In this document: positions 25,848 to 34,578 of the stretch, in pieces
Layout of the letters: each line of letters starts with the position of its first letter
Numbering within the stretch: position 1 is the first letter of the stretch
NCBI RefSeq assembly: GCF_965215815.1
Contig: NZ_CBDCEO010000012.1
Location: 434,001 to 498,000 of the forward strand
Length of the DNA stretch: 64,000 nt
Direction of reading: 5' to 3'
Origin: Poriferisodalis sp965215815
GTDB lineage: Bacteria > Actinomycetota > Acidimicrobiia > Acidimicrobiales > Poriferisodalaceae
Notes under the pieces: model-generated
Seen by the model: the letters and a program-made list of their open reading frames with translations, nothing else
What the model was told of the DNA's origin: nothing
Database searches by the model: none
Program-made: the position numbers and the translations under genes

Positions 25848-27134
25848 ATGAGTGGACCGAGTGAGGGGGCACCGCGGATCGATGGCGAGCGGCTCATGGG
25901 CCGACTGGACGAGCTGGCCCAGATCGGTGCCATCGAGGGCACTCAGGGCAATTGCCGCCTGGCGCTCACCGACGAGGACCGAGCTGGGCGCGACCTGGTG
26001 TCCACCTGGATGTCCGACTTGGGGCTCGAGGTCACCATCGACGGGCTCGGCAACGTGGTGGCCTGCACTGAGCCGGGCGGCGTGGCCGACTCGGTGATGA
26101 TGGGCAGCCACATCGACACGGTGGCCACTGGCGGTCGATATGACGGGAACCTCGGTGTGCTGGCCGGGCTGGAGGTCATCGAGTCTGTTCTGGCCAGCGG
26201 CTCGACACCCGCCCGCCCGCTGTCGGTGGCGTTCTTCACCGACGAGGAAGGCAGCCGGTTCGCTCCCGACATGCTGGGCAGCCTTGCCTACGTCGGCGGG
26301 ATGACGCTTGAGGAAGCACTCGAAATCACCGACCGGGACGGCATCTCCGTCGGCGACGAGCTGGACCGCATCGGCTATCGCGGCTCGGCGCCCGTGCCCG
26401 GCACCGTGCCGTATGCCTGCATGGAGCTGCACATCGAGCAGGGCCCAGTGCTCGAGTTCCACGGGATCCAGATCGGCGTGGTCGAAGGCGTGCAGGGCAT
26501 TTCATGGACAGAAGTCACGCTGCGCGGGCAGTCCAACCACGCCGGCACCACGCCGATGCCACTACGCCGCGATGCGGGGCTGGCCGCGTGCCGTATCGCC
26601 GGCGAGGTACGCGAGATGGCGCACAACATCGGCGACTCGCAGGTCGGCACCGTGGGGTCGATCTCGCTCGTGCCGAACTTGGTGAACGTCATTGCCGGTT
26701 CGGCCGTGATGACGGTGGACCTCCGCAACACTTCCGAAGGCATGCTGCAGCACGCCGAAGCCCGCCTCGACGAGATCGTTGCCCGCATCGCCGACGGCGA
26801 GCATCTCGAAGCCGCCACGCGGCGCACGGCACGGTTCGAGCCAGTGGTCTTCCATCCGGCCGTCATCGACCTCGTCGAGCGATGCGCCTCCGAAGCGAGC
26901 CTGACGCACCGGCGCATGCCCTCGGGAGCCGGGCACGACGCCCAGATGCTGGCGCGTGTCTGCCCGACCGGAATGATCTTCGTGCCCAGCTTCGACGGCG
27001 TCAGTCACAATCCGGCGGAATACACAGCGCCAGAGGACATCGAGGCCGGGGCGAATCTGCTGGCCGAGGTGGTGTGGCGCCTCGCTGACGGCGATATCGA
27101 CGATGTGCTCGCGAACGGCGGGGCTGCGACATGA
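25848..27134 (+). CDS. M20-type N-carbamoyl-L-amino-acid hydrolase/allantoate amidohydrolase
   Basis: 428 residues, usual for the family. Metal ligands appear in MGSHIDTVATGGRYDGNLGV (His and bridging Asp), FFTDEEGSRFAPDMLGS (Glu pair), LHIEQGPVLEFHGIQIG (His) and SFDGVSHNPAEYT (His). LRGQSNHAGTTPMPLRRDA is the dimerisation-domain substrate loop. Enzymes of this group remove the carbamoyl group from L-carbamoyl amino acids, ureidopropionate, allantoate or ureidoglycine. It overlaps the D-carbamoylase-type gene by ATGA, so one transcript would cover both stereochemistries. Together with XdhD-, SsnA- and YgeX-like genes it suggests ureido-compound breakdown. Confidence 0.9.
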   Translation: MSGPSEGAPRIDGERLMGRLDELAQIGAIEGTQGNCRLALTDEDRAGRDLVSTWMSDLGLEVTIDGLGNVVACTEPGGVADSVMMGSHIDTVATGGRYDGNLGVLAGLEVIESVLASGSTPARPLSVAFFTDEEGSRFAPDMLGSLAYVGGMTLEEALEITDRDGISVGDELDRIGYRGSAPVPGTVPYACMELHIEQGPVLEFHGIQIGVVEGVQGISWTEVTLRGQSNHAGTTPMPLRRDAGLAACRIAGEVREMAHNIGDSQVGTVGSISLVPNLVNVIAGSAVMTVDLRNTSEGMLQHAEARLDEIVARIADGEHLEAATRRTARFEPVVFHPAVIDLVERCASEASLTHRRMPSGAGHDAQMLARVCPTGMIFVPSFDGVSHNPAEYTAPEDIEAGANLLAEVVWRLADGDIDDVLANGGAAT

Positions 27135-28057
27135 GGCCGCTCACGGTCGGCGCCGCGCAGCTCGGGCCGATCGCCCGCTACGAGACCCGCGCCAGTGTGG
27201 TGAAGCGCCTGATCGCGCTGCTGCGCCAAGGCGCCGAGCGAGGTTGCGATGTCGTGGTATTCCCCGAACTGGCGCTCACCACCTTCTTCCCCCGCTGGTT
27301 CTTCCCCGACGACTCACCCGAGCTGCTGGCGTACTTCGAGACCGAGATGCCGTCGGCGGAGACCCAACCGCTGTTCGACGAGGCCAAGCGCCTGGGCATC
27401 GGCTTCCACCTGGGGTACGCCGAGCTGACGCCAGACGGGCACCGCTACAACACCGCGATCCTCGTCGAGCGAGACGGCACCCTCGTCGCCAAGTACCGCA
27501 AGGTCCACATTCCAGGACACGAAGAGCACGAGCCCCAACGCCCGTTCCAGCATCTCGAGCGCCGTTACTTCGAGGAGTCCTCCGAAGGATTCAATGTGTG
27601 GCGGGCATTCGGCGGCGTCATGGGCATCGCGCTGTGCAACGATCGCCGCTGGCCCGAGACCTACCGCGTCATGGGCCTCCAGGGCGTCGAGATGATCTTC
27701 ATCGGCTACAACACGCCGCTGCACTACGCGCCCGACCCGATTCAAGATCCGCTGCAGGCCTTCCACAATCACCTCGTGATGCAGGCAGGCGCCTACCAGA
27801 ACGGCACCTGGGTGGTAGGGGTTGCCAAGGGCGGCACCGAGGAGGGCGTGGAGTCGCTGGCGCACTCGGCGGTGATCGCGCCGTCGGGTCAGATCGTGGC
27901 CCAAGCCGTCACCGACGGCGACGAGTTGATCACCGCTCGCTGCGACCTGGACTGGTGCTCGCGGTACAAGGACACGGTGTTCAACTTCGACCGCTACCGC
28001 CGGCCTGAGACCTACAAGTTGATCGGCGAACGCAAGGGAGTCATCCCGCCGCCGTGA
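27131..28057 (+). CDS. N-carbamoyl-D-amino-acid amidohydrolase-like nitrilase
   Basis: 308 residues of the carbon-nitrogen hydrolase superfamily. The catalytic triad is in VVFPELALTTFFPRW (Glu), AKYRKVHIPGHEEHEP (Lys) and GIALCNDRRWPETYRVMGLQ (Cys). The long insert with F-F-P-R-W and the C-N-D-R-R-W-P-E loop are typical of N-carbamoyl-D-amino-acid hydrolases rather than nitrilases. It releases ammonia and CO2 from a ureido acid, likely downstream of a hydantoinase. ATGA overlap with the M20 gene indicates coupled translation. Confidence 0.92.
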   Translation: MRPLTVGAAQLGPIARYETRASVVKRLIALLRQGAERGCDVVVFPELALTTFFPRWFFPDDSPELLAYFETEMPSAETQPLFDEAKRLGIGFHLGYAELTPDGHRYNTAILVERDGTLVAKYRKVHIPGHEEHEPQRPFQHLERRYFEESSEGFNVWRAFGGVMGIALCNDRRWPETYRVMGLQGVEMIFIGYNTPLHYAPDPIQDPLQAFHNHLVMQAGAYQNGTWVVGVAKGGTEEGVESLAHSAVIAPSGQIVAQAVTDGDELITARCDLDWCSRYKDTVFNFDRYRRPETYKLIGERKGVIPPP

Positions 28058-28144
28058 GCGGTGGTGTGAATGACTGCGCGGCGGTGCGACAATAGCCAGC
28101 GGGGAAGGGACAGATAATCCCTAGGTCCCGGAGAAAGGTTGCCG

Positions 28145-30767
28145 ATGACGACCGAGTTCGTGTTGAACGGCTCGCCGGTCACGGTCGCCAGCGATCACGA
28201 GCACCTGCTGGCGGCTCTGCGAGATGAACTGGGAATCATCTCGCCCAAGGACGGATGCGCCCCGTCGGGCCAGTGCGGCTGCTGTGCGGTGTTGGTGGAC
28301 GGCAGGGCACGGGTGGCCTGCCAGACCAGTCTTGAGCGCTCAGCAGGCACCGAGATCACCACCGTCGAGGGCTTTGACGACGCCGAGGTGGACGCCATGG
28401 CGAACGCCTTCGCAGCACACGGCGCCCTGCAGTGCGGGTTCTGCACGCCCGGCATCGTGGTGCGCCTGAAAGCCCTGCTGGACCGCAAGGGCTCGGCGCT
28501 GACCCGAGAGGAAGCGAGCCGTCACCTGGGCGGCCATCTGTGCCGCTGCACCGGCTACACGAAGATCCTCGACGCCGTCGAGTCGCTGGCGTCAGGCGAA
28601 GTGCCGGTGGCGCTCCCGCCCAAGGGCGTCGGCAGCTCCGGCGTTCGCTATGAGGCTCGCGAGCTCACGCTGGGCAGCCGTCCGTACATCGACGACATGG
28701 TGATCGACTCGTCGATCACCGGTGTGACAGGCCCGTACGGCATGCTGCACGGCGCGCTGCGGTTTGCCGATCACGCCCGTGCCGATGTGCGCTCGATCGA
28801 CACCAGCGCAGCCGAAGCAGTGCCCGGGGTGCGGGCCGTGTTCACCGCCGCCGACATTCCCGGCGTTCTGCGGGTGGGCCTCATCCACAAGGACTGGCCG
28901 GTGATGATCCCGGTGGGCGGGCGTACCTCCTACCTCGGCGACGTGCTCGCCACTGTCGTGGCGGACAACCGGCCCGCTGCCCGGCGCGCCGCAGAGCTGA
29001 TCGAGGTGTCCTACAACGTCCTCGAACCCATGACCGACCCGGTACGGGTGAAAGACAGCGACATCGACGCCGTCTGGGAGCTCGACGGCAACATCCTGTC
29101 CCGCTCGACCTACGCCCGTGGTGACGTCGAAGCAGCGCTGGCTGCCTCGGCGCACACCGTGACCGAGACTTTTCAGACACAGCGCATCGAGCACGCCTAC
29201 CTCGAGCCCGAGTCGACCCTTGCCGTGCCCCACCCCGGCCAACGGAGTCCCCGCCGGACTGCACGTGTACACCGGCGGGCAGGGCATCTGGGACGACCGC
29301 AACGACATCGCCGCGGTGCTGGCACTGGACCCCTCGGTGGTCACCACAGAGCTGGTCTCCAACGGCGGGGCGTTCGGCGGCAAGGAGGACATGTCGAACC
29401 AGGCCCACGCGGCGCTGGCGGCGTGGCTGACCGGCCGCCCGGTGCGGATCACGCTGTCGCGTGAGGAATCGCTGCTCATGCATCCGAAGCGGCACCCCAT
29501 CCGCATGACCTATGAGGTCGGCTGCGACGCCGACGGCAAGCTCACCGCGGTGCGGGCACGCATGTTCGGCGACTCGGGCCCGTACGCCTCGGTGGGCATG
29601 AAGGTGCTGGAACGATCGGCGGGACACGCCACCGGTCCGTACCTGGTGCCGGCGGTAGATGTCGAGTCCGTCGCAGTGCGCACCAATAACCCGGTGTGCG
29701 GCGCATTCCGTGGATTCGGCGCGAACCAGGCGCAGTTCGCCATGGAAGGCGTGATGGACCGGCTGGCCGAAGCCCTCGGCATCAGCGGCTTCGAGATCCG
29801 CCAGCGAAACGTGGTGGTTCCCGGAGGAGTGTGGGGCCCGGGCCAGATCATGGACGACGGCTGTCTGGGCGCCCAGGCCTGCCTGGACGCTGTGCGCGAG
29901 CCATACGAGGCAGCCCGTGCAGCCGGCAAGCCCGTCGGGATCGGGTTGGGGCTCAAGAACTCGGGCCTCGGGAACGGCTTCAAGGAGATCGCCAAGGCTG
30001 TGGTGCGGTTCTGCGCTGACGGCACTCTCGAGGTGCGCCACTGCTGGACCGAGATGGGTCAGGGAGTGCACACCGTCGTGCTGCAGGTCGCGGTGGAAGA
30101 GCTAGGCATCGATCCCGAAGCAGTGCGGGTCATCGTGGACTCCACCCGCGAGCTCGGCGCTGGCCAGACCACTGGCAGCCGGGGCACGCTGATGGGCGCA
30201 GGATCGGTGGCCGATGCCTGCCGTGCCGCACTCGCCGACGGCTGCCAGCTCGAAGTGGACTACGAAGGCGAGTACCGGGTCGATTGGACCAACTCGCTGT
30301 CAGAAGGCTTGGAGAACCCGGTGATCCACTCCACGTTCGGGTACGCCGCTCAGGTTGTCATCCTCGATCCCGACACCGGCATCGTGGAGCGTGTCATCGC
30401 AGCGCACGACGTGGGACGAGCTGTGAACCCGCTGCTGTGCGAAGGCCAGATCGAGGGCAGCGTGCACATGGGGCTCGGCTACGCGCTCAGCGAGGGCTTC
30501 CCTGCCGATGCCAACGGGCGACCGCTCAACACCACGCTGCGCAGCCTCGCGATCATCCGGCCCAAGGACATGCCAGATGTCGACGTCATCCTGGTCGAGT
30601 CACCACAGCCAGGCGCCCCATATGGCATCAAGGGCGTCGGCGAGATCGGTTTGGTGCCGACGGCCGGCGCAGTGGCGGCCGCGCTGCGCGAGTACGAAGG
30701 CGTCTGGCACAACGAACTGCCAATGCGCAACCCGTCAAACCGCGAGCGAGCCGACGCCTGGGTCTGA
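28145..30767 (+). pseudogene. Fused 2Fe-2S/molybdopterin hydroxylase (XdhD-like), frameshifted
   Basis: Starts at ATG 28145 after GGAGAAAGG. The first 170 residues bind two 2Fe-2S clusters (CAPSGQCGCCAVLVDG, CGFCTPG, CRCTGYTK), followed by a molybdopterin subunit. After EPESTLAVP the frame is lost in a C-rich run (29228-29236) and resumes as TPANGVPAGLHVYTGGQGIW. Later motifs are SNGGAFGGKEDMSNQAHAAL, CGAFRGFGANQAQFAMEG, EMGQGVHTVVLQVAVEELGI and GIKGVGEIGLVP with the catalytic Glu. Deleting one C restores about 873 residues, the size of fused XdhD/selenium-dependent xanthine dehydrogenase-like enzymes. No in-frame TGA is present. A sequencing error is possible; otherwise the enzyme is dead. 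Confidence 0.88.
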
Positions 30768-30782
30768 GCGTTCCCGTACCGA

Positions 30783-30814
30783 ATTGCACGCAATCGCTAT
30801 TGCACGCAATCGCT
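30783..30814. repeat. Exact 16-bp tandem duplication after a stop codon
   Basis: ATTGCACGCAATCGCT is present twice in direct succession, beginning 16 nt after the hydroxylase stop codon (30765-30767). It is the plus-strand example of the 3'-end repeats seen elsewhere in the window. Confidence 0.95.
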
Positions 30815-30819
30815 GGAGC

Positions 30820-30855
30820 GTGGCTGTGGCCAGCGAGATGCTGGGCCACAGCCAC
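30820..30855. terminator. Strong stem-loop between convergent genes
   Basis: GTGGCTGTGGCCAGC (30820-30834), loop GAGAT, then the complementary arm 30840-30855 with one bulged base. The 15-bp GC-rich stem lies between the ends of the hydroxylase gene (+) and the secreted repeat protein gene (-). It has no T tract on either side, so it would be an unconventional bidirectional terminator or mRNA-stabilising hairpin. Confidence 0.6.
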
Positions 30856-30887
30856 ACTCGTGAGTTCACAAATGCAGTTGCTGTCGC

Positions 30888-33128
30888 CTACTGCTCTTCG
30901 CTTTCGCCGGGCATGTTGTAGGAGTAGATCCGGCCCTTGTGGTTGTCGACCACCCACATGGTCGTGCCGTCGGACCAGATTCCCTTCGGGCTGTTGTTGC
31001 CAGCCTCGCGAAGAGTGTTGAAGTCGAGGTGGGCTTGTCGCTCACCGGTATCGAGGTCGTAGGCGTACAGCTTTTTGTCCATCGTGTCGACCACCCACAT
31101 GGTCGTGCCGTCGGACCACAGTCCGGCGGGGTGGCAGTTGTCAGATGCCCGGGGATGGAGACTCCAATCGGAGCAGAGCGTCGTGATCTCTTTGCTCGTG
31201 TCCATCTCGCCGGTGGCCAGGTCGTAGGCGAAGATCTTGATGTTGTTCTTTGGATCGGACACCCAGATCGTGGTGCCATCGGACCACAGACCCTTTGGAA
31301 CCCAATTCCAACCTTCGAGCCGTGCATCGGACGGCAGCGTGCGGTTGTCTACGCCGGTATAGAACTCTCTGCTGGTGTCGCGAACGCCGGTCGCCAAGTT
31401 GTACGCGTACAACTTCTGGTCGCGATCGTCCGATACCCACATAGTGGTGCCGTCGGACCACAGCCCATTGGCATTGTGATTGCCCGCAGCCGCCAGTGTC
31501 GAGATGTCCTTGGACGAGTCGTGGGCTCCGGTGGCCAAGTCGTAGGCGAACAGGGCTCCGCTGAGGTCGGTCACCCACATGGTGGTGCCGTCGGACCAAG
31601 TGGCTCGAGGCATGCGATTGCCTTCAGCAAGTTTGCCGATGTCCGACAGCACGGCCCATCCAAACGCATTGGTGGAAGCCCGAGCGACAACGACGGTATA
31701 GGTCTTGTTGACCGTGCTGTCGAAGGATTCCACGGTGACAGTGACGGTGTTGAGGCCTTCGTCCAGGGCGACTTGGTGTCCGTCGGCACCGGCGTCGGCG
31801 TCATCGGGGGAGATCGTCACCGTCGCACCCGTGTCGGTGCTGTCGGCGGTAACGGTGGTGCTCGCCACGGTATTGGCCGCGCCTGCGGTGTAGTGGACGG
31901 TGGCGGGATCGAAGGTGCCGATGTCCACGTTGTTGAGGGTGAGAGCGCTCAACGTGGCGTCATTGCGGATGACGGCCAGGGTGGTTCTGGTGACGATCAC
32001 GGTGTAGGTCTTGGTGTGCGAACCGCGGGTCACTGTGACGGTGATGGTGTTCTCGCCGGCCACCAGACTGATTTGAGCACCGTCAGTGTTCGGGTCCTCG
32101 TCAGCAGGCGAGACGGCAACCTCAGCGTCTGCGTACTGCGCGCTCGCGGTCACGGTCGTCATGGCAGTGGTACTGGGCACGCGCACCGCGTAGTCAGTGT
32201 CCGACGGGTCAAAGGCCTCCGATGCCGGGTCAAGGGTCGCGAAGTCGATTCCGTCGAGCTCCAGTGACTGCAGGTGGGTGCGGCCGGGCATGACGTAGCC
32301 GTAGAGCTTGTCATCCTCTCGATCGGTCACCCACATGGTGGTGCCGTCCGACCAGAGACCGTCGGGCCTGTTGTTGCCGACGCCGCTGAGCGTGTCGAAA
32401 TCCAGATGGGCGAGCCGGGCGCCGGTGCTCAAGTCGTAGGCGTAGATCTTGTCGTCCGTATCGTCGGTCACCCACATGGTGGTGCCGTCAGACCACAGCC
32501 CTGCGGGGCGGCTGTTGCCCGCATTCTTGAGGGTGTTGAGGTCTTTGCTCGGCTGGCGCGACTTGGCGGCCAAGTCGTAGGCGTAGATCTTCCCGTCCGA
32601 CAAGTCGGACACCCACATGGTGGTGCCATCGGACCACAGGCCCTTCGGGCTGAGATTGTCCGCGTCGCCGAGGACCCAGGCGTAGAAGTCCTCAGTGCCT
32701 TTCCGAGTGCCTGTAGCCAGGTCGTAGGCATAGATCGAGATCATCTCGTTCCACCCGTCGGCCACCCACATGGTGGTGCCGTCGGACCACAGCCCGCCGG
32801 GCTTGTCGTTGCCGGCGTCGTCGAGGGTGTCGATGTCCGAATCGGAATTGCGCTCGCCGGTGGCCAGGTCATAGGCGTAGATCGTGTCGTTGCTGTCGTC
32901 GGCCACCCACATCGTGGTGCCGTCCGACCAGATCCCACTCGGATCTGTCCCTCCTACGTCAATGTCTCGCAGCGCGTCGGCAGACGCCCCCGCAGCAGGC
33001 GACAACAGCGCCGCCGCGAGCGCCACCGCAGCTAACGCCGCCGGCAGAGCCCATTTGCGCCTGTGGGGACTCATTCCGCGGCGGTATGCGGCGCTGCTAT
33101 GCGGCGCCGCAATGTGTTCAGATGTCAT
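30888..33128 (-). CDS. Secreted beta-propeller-like repeat protein with two Ig-like domains
   Basis: 746 residues with a signal sequence (MSPHRRKWALPAALAAVALA near residues 19-38, ending A-G-A-S-A). Ten repeats share G-L-W-S-D-G-T-T-M-W-V-x-D then K-(I/L)-Y-A-Y-D-L. Five lie before and five after two tandem beta-sandwich domains (about residues 285-375 and 380-475), each beginning with L-(x)3-L-x-L-(x)2-(I/V)-D and ending Y-T-V-(I/V)-V-(T/A)-R. Repeats of this kind usually form propeller blades on the cell surface. No anchor motif is visible. ATG 33128 is chosen for its AGGAG site. The gene reads against, and sits inside, the catabolic cluster. Confidence 0.85.
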   Translation of the reverse strand: MTSEHIAAPHSSAAYRRGMSPHRRKWALPAALAAVALAAALLSPAAGASADALRDIDVGGTDPSGIWSDGTTMWVADDSNDTIYAYDLATGERNSDSDIDTLDDAGNDKPGGLWSDGTTMWVADGWNEMISIYAYDLATGTRKGTEDFYAWVLGDADNLSPKGLWSDGTTMWVSDLSDGKIYAYDLAAKSRQPSKDLNTLKNAGNSRPAGLWSDGTTMWVTDDTDDKIYAYDLSTGARLAHLDFDTLSGVGNNRPDGLWSDGTTMWVTDREDDKLYGYVMPGRTHLQSLELDGIDFATLDPASEAFDPSDTDYAVRVPSTTAMTTVTASAQYADAEVAVSPADEDPNTDGAQISLVAGENTITVTVTRGSHTKTYTVIVTRTTLAVIRNDATLSALTLNNVDIGTFDPATVHYTAGAANTVASTTVTADSTDTGATVTISPDDADAGADGHQVALDEGLNTVTVTVESFDSTVNKTYTVVVARASTNAFGWAVLSDIGKLAEGNRMPRATWSDGTTMWVTDLSGALFAYDLATGAHDSSKDISTLAAAGNHNANGLWSDGTTMWVSDDRDQKLYAYNLATGVRDTSREFYTGVDNRTLPSDARLEGWNWVPKGLWSDGTTIWVSDPKNNIKIFAYDLATGEMDTSKEITTLCSDWSLHPRASDNCHPAGLWSDGTTMWVVDTMDKKLYAYDLDTGERQAHLDFNTLREAGNNSPKGIWSDGTTMWVVDNHKGRIYSYNMPGESEEQ

Positions 33129-33165
33129 GGGTTTTACTCCTGACCCGAATCCCTAGAGGAATTCA

Positions 33166-33193
33166 GCCTGCTGCAGGAGGACCTGCTGCAGGC
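33166..33193. repeat. 12-bp-arm hairpin upstream of the repeat-protein gene
   Basis: GCCTGCTGCAGG and CCTGCTGCAGGC are complementary except for one central mismatch and flank the loop AGGA. It lies at the boundary between the inserted secreted-protein gene and the damaged 5' end of the ssnA-like gene, so it may be a junction mark as well as a structured element. Confidence 0.6.
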
Positions 33194-33269
33194 CACGACA
33201 GCTCGCTGCCGCACGGCATGACACCGGCGACCCGAACTGATAGCTGATTGGCTGAGACATGAATTCTAG

Positions 33270-33410
33270 AGCAGAAACACATGCACAAATACGATTATCC
33301 AGCACAAGGACACCCTCGCCGAGCACCAATTCCGATGGATAGTCGGGATTGGCGTATCGATCTTCGTGGCGATCGTGACACCGATGGTGATTTCGCTCTT
33401 CTCAGGCTGA
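33270..33410 (+). pseudogene. C-terminal membrane-helix remnant of a small coiled-coil protein
   Basis: A frame without any usable start codon reads DTLAEHQFRWIVGIGVSIFV then AIVTPMVISLFSG and stops at 33408-33410. Charged residues followed by Q-F-R-W and a single hydrophobic helix are the usual ending of small XhlA-like or coiled-coil membrane-anchored proteins. The upstream part is absent, so this is a fragment left at a rearrangement boundary. The frame differs from the ssnA-like frame. Confidence 0.45.
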
Positions 33411-33457
33411 CCCGAACCCCATCTCAAAGCGGCCAACCTGCCCTTCAACCTGACCTG

Positions 33458-34567
33458 ATGAAATCGGGACATCAGGGCGGCTCAGCGGGCTCGGAGGCCG
33501 GGATTACGCTCGCAGCCGTGAATGAGGGGGGTGCGACGACGCCGGGACTCGTGTGTGCGCACCACCACCTGTACTCCGCTCTGGCGAGAGGCATGCCTGC
33601 CCCGCCGCGCACTCCGGGAGGCTTCGCCGAGATCCTGGAACTCGTGTGGTGGCGGCTCGACCGAGCGCTCGACCTCGAGATGCTGGAGTGGTCGGCGAAG
33701 CTCGGTGCACTGGAAGCCCTGGAGTCGGGCTGCACAGCCATCATCGATCACCACGAGTCGCCCAACGCCATCGAAGGCTCGCTCGACGTGATTGCAGCGG
33801 CCTGCGCCCAAGTCGGTGTGCGGGCGAGCTGCTGCTACGGCGTCACCGACCGTCACGGTGTTGACGGGGCCCGGCGCGGCCTGGCAGAGAATGAGCGGTA
33901 CCTCGCAGCGGGCGGTCGGGGTTATGTGGGCGTCCACGCGGCGTTCACCTGCACCGACGACACCCTGGCAGCGGCTGCAGACCTGGCCCGCCGCCACGAC
34001 GTCGGCGTGCACATCCACGTCGCCGAGGGGCCGCCCGATGCTGACGCTGCGCAGCGACTGGCAGGCCTGAGCGACCAGCGTTGGCTGCTCATCCACGGTG
34101 TTCATCTGCCGACCGATCACGGCCTCGAAGGCACCATCGTGCACAACCCCCGCTCGAACATGAACAACGCCGTCGGCTACGCCAATCCGGCCCGGTTCGC
34201 TGCGGTGAACCCCATAGCGCTGGGCACTGACGGGATCGGCGCCGACATGCTCGACGAGTTCCGAGTCGCCTATGTGCGCTTGCGAGAGCACGACGTGACC
34301 GCCTCGCCCGATCAGCCCTGGGAGTGGCTGGCCCAAGGCTGGGACCTGATGCCCGAGGCCCGCAACGACTCAGTGCGGTGGTCCTATCCGAGCGCCGATC
34401 CCTGGCATCTCGCCTACACGCCTGGCGTCGGAGCCCTCGATGTCACGATCGACGGCGAGCAGGTGCTCTCCGCTGGGATCGCCACTCGAGTCGACCCAGC
34501 CGAAGTGCGTGCCAAGGCTGCTGAGCAAGCCCAGCGGCTCTTTGCTGCGCTCGACGAACTGGACTGA
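33458..34567 (+). CDS. SsnA-like amidohydrolase, 5' end lost
   Basis: The protein matches the E. coli SsnA pattern from PGLVCAHHHLYSALARGMP onward: ELVWWRLDRALDLEM, ESGCTAIIDHHESPN, VHIHVAEG, VHNPRSNMNNAVGY and ALGTDGIGADM are all conserved, including the likely metal-binding His and Asp residues. About 50 residues that normally build the N-terminal beta domain are missing; the sequence before PGLV has no family character. ATG 33458 and GTG 33518 are possible starts, neither with a clear ribosome site. The catalytic barrel is present but the enzyme may not fold. In gut bacteria ssnA belongs to purine-degradation clusters. Confidence 0.78.
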   Translation: MKSGHQGGSAGSEAGITLAAVNEGGATTPGLVCAHHHLYSALARGMPAPPRTPGGFAEILELVWWRLDRALDLEMLEWSAKLGALEALESGCTAIIDHHESPNAIEGSLDVIAAACAQVGVRASCCYGVTDRHGVDGARRGLAENERYLAAGGRGYVGVHAAFTCTDDTLAAAADLARRHDVGVHIHVAEGPPDADAAQRLAGLSDQRWLLIHGVHLPTDHGLEGTIVHNPRSNMNNAVGYANPARFAAVNPIALGTDGIGADMLDEFRVAYVRLREHDVTASPDQPWEWLAQGWDLMPEARNDSVRWSYPSADPWHLAYTPGVGALDVTIDGEQVLSAGIATRVDPAEVRAKAAEQAQRLFAALDELD

Positions 34568-34578
34568 GGAGGCCGACG

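Noticed and set aside
28145..30767. Selenoprotein or recoding explanation for the broken hydroxylase
   Set aside because: There is no in-frame TGA at the break; the two halves are in different frames and join by removing one C.
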